In this document: positions 1 through 9,330 of the stretch, piece after piece | Numbering within the stretch: position 1 is the stretch's first letter | Layout: the number at the start of each line of letters is the position of its first letter | Assembly: GCF_900168325.1 (NCBI RefSeq) | Contig: NZ_FVZE01000001.1 | Coordinates: 1,354,400 to 1,418,399, forward strand | Direction of reading: 5' to 3' | DNA: 64,000 nucleotides | Source of the DNA: Novosphingobium mathurense | Lineage (GTDB): Bacteria; Pseudomonadota; Alphaproteobacteria; Sphingomonadales; Sphingomonadaceae | Position numbers and translations under genes: made by a program | Notes under the pieces: model-generated | Told to the model about the DNA's origin: nothing | Seen by the model: the letters and a program-made list of their open reading frames with translations, nothing else | Databases searched by the model: none

Positions 1-428
1 AAGCCCGCGGACTGCGCGAACCAGATGAGCGTGTCCCAGGCACTGTCGTCCATGCCGCTGCCGACTGCCGAAGCGACTCCGGTCGGATCGACATGCAGGA
101 AGAAGCGGCCAAGCCGGTTGGCGACCACCACCCAGAAAGGCAGGGTAAAGGGATTCGTGACGAAGGTCACGAGCGCGGCGATCGACACGTTGGCGCGCGC
201 GGGAAGCGCGAGGAAGGCGGCAAGGAAGATCTGCCCGACCGGGACGATAAAGCCGGCAAAGAGGCCCAGCGCCACGCCGCGCGGCACCGAGCGACGGGTG
301 AAGCGCCAAAGTTCCGGGCTCAGGACGCGGTGGGCGATCGGCGCAATCCAGCGATTGCGCTCGAAGTCCTCACGCGACGGCATACGCCGGAGCAGCGAAG
401 CGGATATGCGACGGAAAATGCCACTCAC
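1..428 (-). CDS. DUF2062 membrane protein, second tandem copy (3' end outside window)
   Basis: This reading frame opens at a GTG (428-426) and is still open at the window edge, so the C-terminus is missing. The GTG overlaps the TGA of the upstream gene in a GTGA junction, which suggests translational coupling. The visible product starts [20 protein letters not shown] and contains [18 protein letters not shown] and a second hydrophobic stretch around NVSIAALVTFVTNPFTLP. Both stretches align with the neighbouring DUF2062 protein, so the two are paralogues. DUF2062 proteins are small inner-membrane proteins of unknown biochemical role. The paralogy and the start are seen directly; the family assignment is recognition; no function is proposed. 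Confidence 0.8.
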   Translation of the reverse strand, partial: MSGIFRRISASLLRRMPSREDFERNRWIAPIAHRVLSPELWRFTRRSVPRGVALGLFAGFIVPVGQIFLAAFLALPARANVSIAALVTFVTNPFTLPFWVVVANRLGRFFLHVDPTGVASAVGSGMDDSAWDTLIWFAQSAG

Positions 429-991
429 GAATCGAAATCCCGACCAGAACGCCTGAGCCTTGCACGGTGCTTGCGCCCTATCCAGAATCGCCAGAACCAT
501 ACAGTCACAAAATAGCTAACGACGGACGCTACCACCGATTGCACAAACAATCCGATAACGATGGCCGGCGCAGTATCCGAAAGCAGCCACGTCCACCATT
601 GATGAACGGGCGCACCTGAACGAACCATGGCATTGACCGTCTCGACATCGGCGTGGAAGCCGAAACTGTTTCCGATCGCCACCGACAGCGGCAGAATGAT
701 CAGGATCGTCGTGACCGGGTTGCTGATGAAGGTCATCGCCGCGGCCAGCGGAATGTTGCCGCGAACCGGAACGCACATCAGCGCAGCGCCAACAATCTGC
801 ACGCCGGGGATCAGCGCGAAAATGCCGACGAACATCCCGACGGCAACCCCGCGCGGGACCGAGCGACGCGTGAAGCGGAACAGTTCGCGTCGCCGCGAAA
901 TAGGAGCGGTAAGCCGATTCGCCTCGAGTTGCTCGTGCGTCGGCATCTGGCGATGGAGCCAGGCTGACAGTCGGGCCAGCAGCGCGCTCAT
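425..991 (-). CDS. DUF2062 domain inner-membrane protein
   Basis: 188 residues. A basic N-terminal part (about 1-45) precedes the [20 protein letters not shown] block, which is the DUF2062 hallmark. Hydrophobic segments fall near residues 50-75, 85-110 and 140-170, and the C-terminus is basic. The ATG (991-989) overlaps the smpB stop codon in an ATGA junction, and the 3' end overlaps the next DUF2062 copy, so smpB and the two DUF2062 genes look like one translationally coupled unit. The function of the family is unknown; a membrane location is inferred from the hydrophobic segments. Confidence 0.85.
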   Translation of the reverse strand: MSALLARLSAWLHRQMPTHEQLEANRLTAPISRRRELFRFTRRSVPRGVAVGMFVGIFALIPGVQIVGAALMCVPVRGNIPLAAAMTFISNPVTTILIILPLSVAIGNSFGFHADVETVNAMVRSGAPVHQWWTWLLSDTAPAIVIGLFVQSVVASVVSYFVTVWFWRFWIGRKHRARLRRSGRDFDS

Positions 992-1470
992 CCGTGGTCC
1001 CGCAAGATCCTGCCCTGCTCGCGCTTCCAGTCGCGTTCCTTGATCGTGTGCCGCTTGTCAGCCGCATTCTTGCCCTTGGCAAGCGCGAGTTCGACTTTCG
1101 CCCGCCCCCGGCTGTTGAAGTAGATCGACAACGGCACCAGCGTCATGCCCTTGCGCTCGACCGCGCCTTGCAGCCGCGCGATCTCGCGCTCGTGCAGCAG
1201 CAGCTTGCGCGGACGCTTGGGCACATGGTTGTAACGGTTGCCGTGGCTGAACTCGGGCACGTTGGAGTTCACCAGCCAGCATTCGCCGTTCTTGATCTCG
1301 GCATAGGATTCGCCGATCGACCCTTCGCCGAAACGCAGCGATTTCACCTCCGTGCCGGTCAACGCGATGCCGGCCTCGAAAGTGTCTTCAATGTGATAGT
1401 CGAAGCGGGCCTTGCGGTTTTCCGCGACGCTCTTCTTCTTGTCGAATGTCTTGTGCTGCGGGCGTGCCAT
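988..1470 (-). CDS. smpB: SsrA-binding protein SmpB
   Basis: 160 residues, the usual SmpB length. SmpB binds the tRNA-like domain of tmRNA (ssrA) and delivers it to stalled ribosomes for trans-translation. Recognisable family blocks are [20 protein letters not shown] and [10 protein letters not shown] in the N-terminal half, and [16 protein letters not shown] followed by a basic C-terminal tail ([19 protein letters not shown]) that inserts in the ribosomal mRNA channel in known SmpB proteins. The gene is followed by two DUF2062 genes through an ATGA overlap. No ssrA gene was recognised in this window. Confidence 0.97.
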   Translation of the reverse strand: MARPQHKTFDKKKSVAENRKARFDYHIEDTFEAGIALTGTEVKSLRFGEGSIGESYAEIKNGECWLVNSNVPEFSHGNRYNHVPKRPRKLLLHEREIARLQGAVERKGMTLVPLSIYFNSRGRAKVELALAKGKNAADKRHTIKERDWKREQGRILRDHG

Positions 1471-1706
1471 GTCGGTGGGCCATGTAGGGATTCAAAAGCG
1501 AAAAGGAAACGCCCCTTCGGGATGAATCGCAGCACGTTTGTGCCGAATTCCCCGGCGCCTTCAGTACAGGTCCCGAGAGGCGCGCGCAGCAAGTCCTGCC
1601 GGGATGCACATTACAAAGATTTAAACGGACAAGCCGGGCTGCCCGACTTGCCTTGCGGCATCCTTCCCGAAATACCGAATCGCGAATATCGGGGGAATTC
1701 AGACCA

Positions 1707-3638
1707 GTGCGAAAGATACTTCTTGCCACGGCGAGCCTGATTGCTGCGGCCCTTCCATCGCTTGCCGATGCCGCACCGCCACCGCTCGAGGCTTATGGAG
1801 AGTTGCCCAGCGTCGAGGATATCGCGATCTCGCCCTCCGGCAACCTCGCCACGATCGCCTGGATTTCGGGCGTTCGCCGGATCGTGACATTGGATACCGC
1901 CGGGCGCCCAACGACCAACGCACCCACCGGCGATGCCAAGATCCGTGGAATCAACTGGGCGGACGACGACATCCTGCTGATCACCAACAGCGCCACAGTC
2001 GGACTCGGCCCCTACTTCACTGCAAGCAAGTACGAGCTGACTGGAACGCTCGTCCTTTCGGTCAGCAATTCCAAAGCCGAACTCGTCTTCGCCAACACGA
2101 GTGCCATCGCCAACACGACCCGGGGCAGTTACGGGATCCGCAAGGTCGACGGCAAGAGTGTCGGCTATTTCGGAGGCATCGAGTTGGGGCGCTCCATGGG
2201 GAACGCCTATTTCAAGCATGGGCGCGCCCTCCTCTATGCCGTGGACCTGTCCACCAACCGGGCGCGGCAGGTGGCGCGCGCGCCGGCCGAAAACCATTAC
2301 AGGGACTGGCTGGTCGACGCGCAGGGCGAGGTCGCCGCGACCCTGGACATCGCCGAGACGAGCGGTTCCTGGCAGATCGCCAATGCCAAAGATGACGTGA
2401 TCGCCCGCGGGGTCAGCCCCACCGGCGACGTCAGCCTCCTGTGGTTCGGATACGGAGGCTCGACGGTGATTTACCAGTCGGAGGACGAAGAGGGAACGTC
2501 CCACTGGTACGAAGTTCCCCTGACGGGTGGTCAGACGAAGGAAATCCTCGCCAACGTGTCCACTTCACGCACTTACGTCGATCGGGCGAGCAGCCGGATG
2601 ATCGGCTACCGTGAGCGTGGCGACAGGCCCAAGGCGGTCATGTTCGACCCCAAGCTCAACAGCACGATCGCCAAGATCTTCGCCGCCTTCCCCGACCGCA
2701 ACGTCGGCCTCATGGACTGGACGCCCGACTTTTCGAAGATCCTCGTACGCACTGAAGGCAACCGGGACAGTGGCACGTGGTTCCGGGTAGACCTTGCCAC
2801 CCGCAAGGCCTCGCCAATCGGTGACGAGCGCCCGCTCATCGGCCCGGATGACATCGGCCCAATTTCGCGCGTTAGCTACACGGCGGCCGACGGGCTGGAG
2901 ATGGACGGCATCCTCACGCTGCCGCCGGGTCGCGAAGCGAAGAACCTTCCCGTCATCATGCTTCCGCACGGAGGCCCCTCGGCTCAAGACGATCTTGGCT
3001 TCGACTGGTGGGCACAGGCGTTCGCCTCGCGCGGCTATGCCGTGTTCCAGCCCAACTTCCGCGGTTCCACCAACCGCGACGACGCCTTCCGCCACGCCGG
3101 TGACGGGCAATGGGGCCGCAAGATGCAGACCGACATCACCGACGGGCTGGCCGAACTCGTCCGCCAGGGGATCGTCGATCCGCGCCGCGCCTGCATCGTT
3201 GGGGCCAGTTATGGCGGATACGCTGCACTGGCAGGCGTAACGCTGCAGCATGGCTTCTATCGCTGCGCCGTTTCGGTTGCCGGCGTTTCCGATGTCGACC
3301 TCATGTACCAGACCGACCTGACCGAAAGCGGCCACTCCCGCATGACCGGGCGAGCGCTGCGCGCGCAGCTTGGTGAAACCGGCACCTACGACGAAATCTC
3401 GCCGCGCCGGTTTGCGGGCAACGCAGATGCGCCGGTCCTGCTCATCCACGGCAAGGACGACACCGTCGTTCCGTTCAAGCAGAGCGCGGTCATGGCCGAC
3501 GCGCTCAAGGACGCCGGCAAGCCTTACGAAATGGTCGTCCTCAAGGGCGAAGATCACTGGCTCTCGCGCAGCGCAACCCGCAAGGAAATGCTGAGCGCCG
3601 CCATGCAGTTCGTGCAGAAGCACAACCCGGCGGAGTGA
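1707..3638 (+). CDS. Secreted S9-family prolyl oligopeptidase-like peptidase
   Basis: About 643 residues from the GTG at 1707. This start is chosen because it directly precedes a signal peptide (VRKILLATASLIAAALPSLA, then DAAPP) and has a purine-rich GGGGGA upstream; the open frame extends to a TTG at 1653 but would add a polar leader. The N-terminal part (about 30-390) has the repetitive beta-propeller look of S9 peptidases. The C-terminal alpha/beta-hydrolase domain carries GASYGGY (Ser near 501), GKDDTVVP (Asp near 584) and GEDHWLS (His near 617), a complete triad. It probably cleaves peptides in the periplasm. It converges with dapA across a strong hairpin pair. Confidence 0.9.
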   Translation: MRKILLATASLIAAALPSLADAAPPPLEAYGELPSVEDIAISPSGNLATIAWISGVRRIVTLDTAGRPTTNAPTGDAKIRGINWADDDILLITNSATVGLGPYFTASKYELTGTLVLSVSNSKAELVFANTSAIANTTRGSYGIRKVDGKSVGYFGGIELGRSMGNAYFKHGRALLYAVDLSTNRARQVARAPAENHYRDWLVDAQGEVAATLDIAETSGSWQIANAKDDVIARGVSPTGDVSLLWFGYGGSTVIYQSEDEEGTSHWYEVPLTGGQTKEILANVSTSRTYVDRASSRMIGYRERGDRPKAVMFDPKLNSTIAKIFAAFPDRNVGLMDWTPDFSKILVRTEGNRDSGTWFRVDLATRKASPIGDERPLIGPDDIGPISRVSYTAADGLEMDGILTLPPGREAKNLPVIMLPHGGPSAQDDLGFDWWAQAFASRGYAVFQPNFRGSTNRDDAFRHAGDGQWGRKMQTDITDGLAELVRQGIVDPRRACIVGASYGGYAALAGVTLQHGFYRCAVSVAGVSDVDLMYQTDLTESGHSRMTGRALRAQLGETGTYDEISPRRFAGNADAPVLLIHGKDDTVVPFKQSAVMADALKDAGKPYEMVVLKGEDHWLSRSATRKEMLSAAMQFVQKHNPAE

Positions 3639-3644
3639 AGACTT

Positions 3645-3694
3645 TCCGGCGATCCGATCGGATCGCCGGACCGCCGGCCTCAGAGCAGGCCGGC
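3645..3694. terminator. Paired hairpins between convergent genes (probable bidirectional terminator)
   Basis: Positions 3645-3670 form a perfect 26-base palindrome centred on GATCCGATCGGATC, just after the S9 peptidase stop. A second hairpin follows: GCCGGCCT (3673-3680) and AGGCCGGC (3687-3694) enclose a 6-base loop around the dapA stop codon. No long T-run is visible. The placement between convergent genes supports a role in ending both transcripts. The perfect palindrome could instead be a protein-binding site. Confidence 0.55.
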
Positions 3695-4561
3695 GTGAAC
3701 GAGGGCCTCGTCGACCGCGAGGCGAGCCCTGTCATTGCACGGGACGAGCGGCAGGCGCAGCTCGTTTTCGATCCAGTCGTGGACCTGTGCCAGCGCATAC
3801 TTGCACGGGCCCGGCGAGCTGTCCTCGAACATGGCGTAGTGCAGCGGGTAGAGCAGGTCGTTGAGGCGGCGCGATTCCTCGAGGTCGTTGGCCGCGCAGG
3901 CGGCCTGGAACTCGGCGCAGAGCTTGGGTGCGACGTTCGCCGTCACCGAAATGCAGCCGACGCCGCCCGCTGCGTTGAACGGCAGTGCCAGTTCGTCATC
4001 GCCGCAAAGCTGCACGAACTCCTTGCCGATACCGCGACGGTGGTCGGTCACGCGGCTGAGGTCGCCGCTCGCGTCCTTGATACCGATGAAGGTATCCGGG
4101 AAACGGCGCGCCAGTTCGCATACCGTCTCGGGGCGAAGGTCGGTCACGGTACGGCCCGGCACGTTATAGAGCACGATGGGCAGCTCAGCGTTTTCAGCCA
4201 GATAGCTGAAATGGGCGAGCAGGCCCTCCTGGCTCGGCTTGTTGTAGTAGGGCGCGACCACCAGTGCGGCGGCGGCTCCGCACTTCTTCGAAAAATTCAT
4301 GTGGAGAAGCGCATTCATCGTATCGTTGCTGCCGCAGCCGGCAATGATCGGCACGCGCCCGGCCGCCTGCTCGATGCAGACCTCGATGACGCGGTGGTGC
4401 TCGGCGTTGGAAAGCGTCGAATTCTCGCCCGTCGTGCCGCAGGGCACGAGCGCGGATGAGCCGCATTCGATCTGCCAGTCGACCAGGCGACGGAAAGCCT
4501 GCTCGTCGAACGCCCCGTCGCGAAACGGTGTGACAAGAGCAGGAATGGACCCCGAGAACAT
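3680..4561 (-). CDS. dapA: 4-hydroxy-tetrahydrodipicolinate synthase
   Basis: 293 residues, standard for DapA. It condenses pyruvate with aspartate semialdehyde in the lysine/diaminopimelate pathway, in the cytoplasm. The TIM-barrel markers are intact: CGTTGEN (Thr43-Thr44), YNVPGRT with the catalytic Tyr near 132, and FIGIKDASGD with the Schiff-base lysine near 162. The gene is divergent from the lytic transglycosylase with 112 bases between the starts. The smpB, dapA and lytic transglycosylase grouping is one I associate with sphingomonads. Confidence 0.96.
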   Translation of the reverse strand: MFSGSIPALVTPFRDGAFDEQAFRRLVDWQIECGSSALVPCGTTGENSTLSNAEHHRVIEVCIEQAAGRVPIIAGCGSNDTMNALLHMNFSKKCGAAAALVVAPYYNKPSQEGLLAHFSYLAENAELPIVLYNVPGRTVTDLRPETVCELARRFPDTFIGIKDASGDLSRVTDHRRGIGKEFVQLCGDDELALPFNAAGGVGCISVTANVAPKLCAEFQAACAANDLEESRRLNDLLYPLHYAMFEDSSPGPCKYALAQVHDWIENELRLPLVPCNDRARLAVDEALVHAGLL

Positions 4562-4673
4562 GGACTTTACCCCAACTGACGTTCATTGATCGTCCGGCAA
4601 TCGGACCCCGGAATACCGGGAACCTGATGCACGGACTTCGTGTTCAGCGCCTGATAAGGAGCCTTTTCCCAAA

Positions 4674-6650
4674 ATGTCCAGCATGCAGCGAATATCTCCC
4701 CTCATCTTGCTCGCCTCGACCGCTCTTTTGAGCGCTCCCGCGATGGCTCAGGAAAAGGGTGTCGATGGCCGCGAATGGGACCTGGCGCGGGCGCGATCGA
4801 TGCAGAATCACGACATGCGCGTGCATCAGTCGATCGACAACTGGAAGGTCCTTGTCGCCAACGGCAACATGAGCTTCTCGGCTTATTCGAGCTTTCTCCT
4901 GACGTACCCCGGCTACCCTCAGGAAGAGAAGATTCGTCGCTTCGCCGAGCAGGCAGTGCTGCGCGATTCGCCCGAGCCACGCTCGGTCGCAGCCTATTTC
5001 GATCGCTTCCCCCCGCTCACCAGCAAGGGTGCGGGACGCTATGCCACCGCCCTTGCCGGGCTGCGCCGCGCGGACGCCAAGGAGAAGGCCGTCGCCGCGT
5101 GGCGCGCTGGCTCCCTCGATCCGATGGACGAGACCAGCCTGCTCACGCTCTACCGCAACGTCCTGACCCCCGCCGACCACGACGCACGGATGAACGAACT
5201 GCTCTGGCAGGGGGAAACGTCTCAGGCGGAGCGCCAGATCTCGTTTGTTTCCTCGGCCAACCGCAACGCCTTCATGGAACGGCTGGCCCTGCTCCAGGGT
5301 TCGGCCCCGGGCAGCATGGGCCTGACCCTGCCCGCAAACATCGGCCGCGACCCCGGCTATGTCTACAACCGCGCAGTCCAGGCGCGAAAATCGGGCAGCA
5401 TGTCTTCGGAAATCAACCTGCTGGCCAACCGCCCGCCGTTGGCCGAACCCGTTCCCGAACCGGAAAAGTGGGTAAAGGAACTTCTGGTCGCTGCGCGCGG
5501 GGCCGGTACCGAAAGCGCGGTGAAAATCGCCGAATCGATCGACGACGCCTTTGCCCCGGGCACCGACATCAGCCAGCTGTCCTACCGCCTGCGCGACGAT
5601 TACACCTCGCTCGTGTGGTTGGGCGGCACCAAGGCGCTGTGGGATCTGGGCGCTCCGCGCCGCGCGGCGCCGCTGTTCTATCGCTACGGCGCTGCGGCGC
5701 AGACCCCGGGAACCCGCTCCAAGGGCTTTTACTGGGCCGGGCGCGCGATGGCCAAGGCAGGCGATAGCGCCGGAGCCAACCGCTACTTCGAGATGGCCGC
5801 CGCCTATCCGCAGTATTTCTATGGCCAGCTCTCGCTCGAGCGGCTGGGCCGCCCCCTGCCCGACCTCGACACGATGCCGCATATCGTCCCGACCAAGGCG
5901 GAGCGCGAAGCCTTCATGGCCAAGCCGATCACTGATGCCGTGCGCGATGTCGCGCGCGACGGAGACTGGCGCACCACGGTCCAGTTCTTCCGCGAGATAT
6001 CGGATGCCGCCAGGACTGCCTCAGACCACATTCTCGTGGCCGATCTCGCCAAGGAAATCGGGCGGCGCGACCTTGCCGTCATTCTGGGCCAGAGCGCCCA
6101 TGCCGACGGCTTCGGCGAATTCGGCGAGATCGCCTTCCCGCTCATCCCCAATCCGCCGGGCACCGACTGGACCATGGTCCATGCGCTTTCCCGGCAGGAA
6201 AGCCAGTTCGCGCAGAATGCGGTAAGCCATGCCGGCGCGCGCGGGCTCATGCAGCTCATGCCCGGTACTGCGCGCGAACAGGCGGGCAAGATGGGCCTGA
6301 GCTACGATCCGACTTCGCTCACCAGCGATCCCGGCTACAACATCCGCTTGGGCGACGGCTATTTCGCGCGGATGATGGACTACTATGGCGGCTCGACCCC
6401 GCTGGCCGTGGGGGCCTACAACGCCGGGCCGGGCAACGTGAACAAGTGGCTGCGCGCCAATGGCGATCCGCGCACCGGCTCGATCGACTGGATCGACTGG
6501 ATCGAGCAGATCCCGATCTACGAGACCAAGAACTACATCCAGCGCGTGCTGGAGAATGCGGTAGTCTACGAGACGATCTATCCGGAGAAATCGCCCTACA
6601 AGGGCCAGACCCCGCTCAGCCACCTGATGGGCAAGCGCAAACCGGGCTGA
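4674..6650 (+). CDS. Soluble lytic murein transglycosylase (Slt70-like)
   Basis: 658 residues with a signal peptide (MSSMQRISPLILLASTALLS, then APAMAQ). A long alpha-superhelical region (about 30-480) precedes a C-terminal SLT domain (about 490-640). The catalytic Glu lies in ALSRQESQF, followed by GARGLMQLMPGTA and AVGAYNAGPGNV, all typical of family 1 lytic transglycosylases. It cleaves the MurNAc-GlcNAc bond of peptidoglycan in the periplasm and forms anhydroMurNAc ends. The ATG at 4674 has AAGGAG (4656-4661) upstream with rather long spacing. It is the first gene of a plus-strand run with greB and the Nudix gene. Confidence 0.93.
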   Translation: MSSMQRISPLILLASTALLSAPAMAQEKGVDGREWDLARARSMQNHDMRVHQSIDNWKVLVANGNMSFSAYSSFLLTYPGYPQEEKIRRFAEQAVLRDSPEPRSVAAYFDRFPPLTSKGAGRYATALAGLRRADAKEKAVAAWRAGSLDPMDETSLLTLYRNVLTPADHDARMNELLWQGETSQAERQISFVSSANRNAFMERLALLQGSAPGSMGLTLPANIGRDPGYVYNRAVQARKSGSMSSEINLLANRPPLAEPVPEPEKWVKELLVAARGAGTESAVKIAESIDDAFAPGTDISQLSYRLRDDYTSLVWLGGTKALWDLGAPRRAAPLFYRYGAAAQTPGTRSKGFYWAGRAMAKAGDSAGANRYFEMAAAYPQYFYGQLSLERLGRPLPDLDTMPHIVPTKAEREAFMAKPITDAVRDVARDGDWRTTVQFFREISDAARTASDHILVADLAKEIGRRDLAVILGQSAHADGFGEFGEIAFPLIPNPPGTDWTMVHALSRQESQFAQNAVSHAGARGLMQLMPGTAREQAGKMGLSYDPTSLTSDPGYNIRLGDGYFARMMDYYGGSTPLAVGAYNAGPGNVNKWLRANGDPRTGSIDWIDWIEQIPIYETKNYIQRVLENAVVYETIYPEKSPYKGQTPLSHLMGKRKPG

Positions 6651-6738
6651 CGCCAAGGCTCCGGCAGGCGCCCGGCGGTTCACAAGTGTGGCAGCAGGCT
6701 TGGCCTCGGCCCGGTACCTCGCCTAAGGATATCGGGCT

Positions 6739-7218
6739 ATGCAACCTGCCGGACCACCGATCACCCCTGCCGGAATGGCCGCGCTGCGCGCGCGCTACGA
6801 CCACCTGCTCGGCACCGAGCGACCCGAGATCGTCGAGATCGTCTCGTGGGCGGCAGGCAACGGGGATCGCTCGGAAAACGGCGACTACCTCTACGGTCGC
6901 AAGCGCATGCGCGAGATCGACCGCGAACTGGGCCACCTTGCCCGCCGCATGAAGAAGCTGCGCGTCGTCGACCCTTCGCGCCAGACGGAGCGTGACCGGG
7001 TCTTCTTCGGCGCCACCGTGACGATCGCGGACGAGGACGACAACCACAGGACCATCACCATCGTCGGTGACGACGAGCAGGATGCAGGTTCCGGCCATAT
7101 CGGCTGGAGCGCCCCGCTCTCGCGCGCCCTGCGCGGTGCGGCGGTCGGCGACCTCAAGACCGTGCGCCTTCCGTCCGGGGAAAAGGAATGGGAAGTGATC
7201 TCCATCGCGTATCCGTAG
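6739..7218 (+). CDS. greB: Transcription elongation factor GreB
   Basis: 159 residues. Gre factors stimulate cleavage of backtracked RNA in the RNA polymerase secondary channel. The N-terminal coiled-coil carries the GreB-like GDRSENGDYLYGRKRMREID with the acidic tip residues. The C-terminal FKBP-like domain contains GATVTIADED and ends in KEWEVISIAYP. The gene lies 88 bases after the transglycosylase, and the Nudix gene starts 31 bases further on. GreB is preferred over GreA because of the NGDYLYGRKR block. Confidence 0.92.
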   Translation: MQPAGPPITPAGMAALRARYDHLLGTERPEIVEIVSWAAGNGDRSENGDYLYGRKRMREIDRELGHLARRMKKLRVVDPSRQTERDRVFFGATVTIADEDDNHRTITIVGDDEQDAGSGHIGWSAPLSRALRGAAVGDLKTVRLPSGEKEWEVISIAYP

Positions 7219-7249
7219 TATCGCATTCTGCGACAGGCCGGAGGTCGGC

Positions 7250-7711
7250 ATGGCATTGCGTCACAGGATTATCGGCAAGGCGGCGCGGGTGTACTGGCGC
7301 CTTTTCAGGCCGCGAACCCTGACCGTGCGGGCGATCGTGTGGAACGGGTCCGGCCAGGTCCTCCTCGTCCGCCACACCTACGGCAATCTCTGGCACTTAC
7401 CGGGTGGCAGCGCGAAAAAAGGCGAGAGTTTCGAAGTCGCACTGCGCCGGGAACTCGAAGAGGAAATCGACCTTTGCGAACTCACGGTCGAACGCGTGGT
7501 CGGCATCTATCACAGCACCGGCGAGTACAAGGATGACCACATCGTCATCTTCGCCGTGCGCACCCGGCAGGCCGTTCGCATCGCCGATCCCAACGAAGTG
7601 CGGGAAATAGGATGGTTTTCGCCCGATGCCCTGCCACCGGACATTTCGCCAGCGACCAACCGACGTCTCGGGAATTACCGGCGCGGCGAATTCGCACTCG
7701 AGCCCTGGTAG
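7250..7711 (+). CDS. Nudix hydrolase
   Basis: 153 residues. The Nudix box is near residues 52-75: GGSAKKGESFEVALRRELEE then EIDL. It has the Gx5E, REL and EE positions needed for metal binding. The near-invariant glycine at the end of the box is replaced by aspartate (IDL instead of xGU). Nudix enzymes hydrolyse nucleoside diphosphates linked to another group; the substrate cannot be told from sequence. The N-terminus is basic and hydrophobic (RHRIIGKAARVYWRLF) and could associate with the membrane. Confidence 0.88.
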   Translation: MALRHRIIGKAARVYWRLFRPRTLTVRAIVWNGSGQVLLVRHTYGNLWHLPGGSAKKGESFEVALRRELEEEIDLCELTVERVVGIYHSTGEYKDDHIVIFAVRTRQAVRIADPNEVREIGWFSPDALPPDISPATNRRLGNYRRGEFALEPW

Positions 7712-7814
7712 TTTTTGCGGCCTGGAAACGCACCGACAGGTTCAGGGCCGCGATCGCGCGCCTGAACGTGCGAAGACTTTCCCTCGCCCCATCCGTCAGC
7801 CTATAGCGCCGCCA

Positions 7815-8324
7815 ATGCATCGTTCGCTTCGCCCGGTCCTGTCGCTCTTGCTTGCCGCCACGTTCATCGTCTGCGGCGGGACAGCCCTGGCGCGCGAAAG
7901 TCTCGGACTTTACGGCACCTGGGGCGCCTTTCGCGATCCGGTGGTGCCGCGCTGCTATGCCATCGCCATGGCAGAGCCCAGCACCTTGCGCCGCGACTAT
8001 CAGCCTTATGTCGCCGTCGGCACCTGGCCGCGTCGCGGTGCCCGCAATCAGCTGCACTTTCGGTTGTCGCGCAAGATGGCGGCAAATCCACGCATTTCGC
8101 TGAGCATCGGCGGCAAGCGCTACGCCCTGACCGGCGGCGGCGGCGACGCCTGGCCGATCGACGAAAAGGACAACGCCGCGATCATCGCCGCCATGCGATC
8201 CGCCACGAAGATGTCCGTCAGTGCCCAAGGCGCACAAGGCGGGCGCTTCGGCAATACCTGGCCGCTCGCCGGAGCCGCGTCCGCCATGGACGCGGCGCTG
8301 ATCGGATGCGCCCAGCTACGCTGA
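7815..8324 (+). CDS. IalB-like secreted protein (invasion-associated locus B family)
   Basis: 169 residues. A signal peptide (MHRSLRPVLSLLLAATFIVC, then GGTALA) is followed by LGLYGTWGAFRDP and PRCYAIAMAEP, the arrangement seen in alphaproteobacterial IalB-like periplasmic proteins. The ATG at 7815 is chosen because it starts the signal peptide; the frame is open further upstream. Despite the family name, no role in invasion is implied. It converges with the outer-membrane barrel gene across a terminator that serves the opposite strand. Confidence 0.72.
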   Translation: MHRSLRPVLSLLLAATFIVCGGTALARESLGLYGTWGAFRDPVVPRCYAIAMAEPSTLRRDYQPYVAVGTWPRRGARNQLHFRLSRKMAANPRISLSIGGKRYALTGGGGDAWPIDEKDNAAIIAAMRSATKMSVSAQGAQGGRFGNTWPLAGAASAMDAALIGCAQLR

Positions 8325-8334
8325 CCCGGGCATG

Positions 8335-8364
8335 AAAAAGGGCGGGAGCATGACGCCCCCGCCC
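8335..8364 (-). terminator. Rho-independent terminator of the outer-membrane protein gene
   Basis: Read on the minus strand, GGGCGGG pairs with CCCGCCC and is followed directly by five T. It sits just downstream of the barrel protein stop codon. Confidence 0.85.
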
Positions 8365-8389
8365 TCCTCTCTCCAAACTGTTGTCGGGA

Positions 8390-9058
8390 TCAGAAGCGGA
8401 CGCCGACGCCTGCAACGACCTGGTGACGGTCAAGGTCGAGGTCGAAACGCTGACCGTCGGCAATGTCGCCGGTGTAGTCGAGTTCACCCTTCTCGTAGTT
8501 CGAGTAGCGGTACTCGAGTTTGGCGAAGACGTTGTTGCTCACCGCCTGCTCGATACCCGCACCGATGCGCCAGCCGTCCGCGTCGATGTCGCGGTTGGTC
8601 ACGACCGAGCCGTCGCCGTTGCGCACGTCGAACTTGGCATTGGTGTAGCCGCCCTTGGCGTAGACCATGGTCGAGGGCGAAACCACGTAACCAAGGCGCG
8701 CACCGAGGTAGAGGTCGCGGTTGGTCTTCACATTGCCGATGCCGAAGCCTTCGAAATCGCCGTTGTCGAACTCGGTCTTGGCGGTCGACCAGGTCACTTC
8801 GGCTTCGGGACCGACGACCACGTTGCCCATCCTGAAGTCGTACCCGGCACCGACACCAAAAAGGGCTCCGTCGATCGACTGGTCGTTATCTATGGAGGAA
8901 TCGTCATCGACGCTGCTGCCGGCCTTGGTCACGTCATAGCCAGCGAGCCCTTCGACGTGGAAACCCTCGAAGGGCTCGGCCGGACCGACATCCTGCGCCA
9001 TGGCCGGAACCGATGCGATGGCACTGCCGGCAGCGAGACAAACAAGGATCTTCTTCAT
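8390..9058 (-). CDS. Outer-membrane beta-barrel protein (porin-like)
   Basis: 222 residues. A signal peptide ([20 protein letters not shown], then AQ) precedes alternating hydrophobic/polar strands and a C-terminal Phe (VVAGVGVRF), the typical barrel-assembly signal. Blocks such as [19 protein letters not shown] and [17 protein letters not shown] match the small OmpA-like/Opa-like barrel families. The ATG at 9058 has GGAG six bases upstream. A Ca-like acidic loop ([14 protein letters not shown]) lies after strand one. The gene is expected to be well expressed given its strong terminator; no specific function is assigned. Confidence 0.85.
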   Translation of the reverse strand: MKKILVCLAAGSAIASVPAMAQDVGPAEPFEGFHVEGLAGYDVTKAGSSVDDDSSIDNDQSIDGALFGVGAGYDFRMGNVVVGPEAEVTWSTAKTEFDNGDFEGFGIGNVKTNRDLYLGARLGYVVSPSTMVYAKGGYTNAKFDVRNGDGSVVTNRDIDADGWRIGAGIEQAVSNNVFAKLEYRYSNYEKGELDYTGDIADGQRFDLDLDRHQVVAGVGVRF

Positions 9059-9330
9059 GTGTAACTCCAATTCTTTTCCATCGGCAGGTCGTGCCCGCCT
9101 GGACCGATGAAATGCTCAAGGGCGGAAGAGAGTTTCATGAACGTAAGACAACGAAATCATTGATGTTTTTTGGCAACACTGCATCGACGAGACGCCTTTT
9201 CGCAGCGTCGGACGGCGGGAACCGAACGCGAACTTTCGGCGTTCGCATGCGCCCGCTCGCGCTTCATGAATGTCTCGGAATCCCTGCACTCTTCCGAAAT
9301 GGCGCGGCTTGCACTATATGGCCGCCAATC

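Noticed and set aside
1611..2504. Minus-strand open frame of 297 codons
   Set aside because: Antisense to the S9 peptidase, which has a full catalytic triad and signal peptide.
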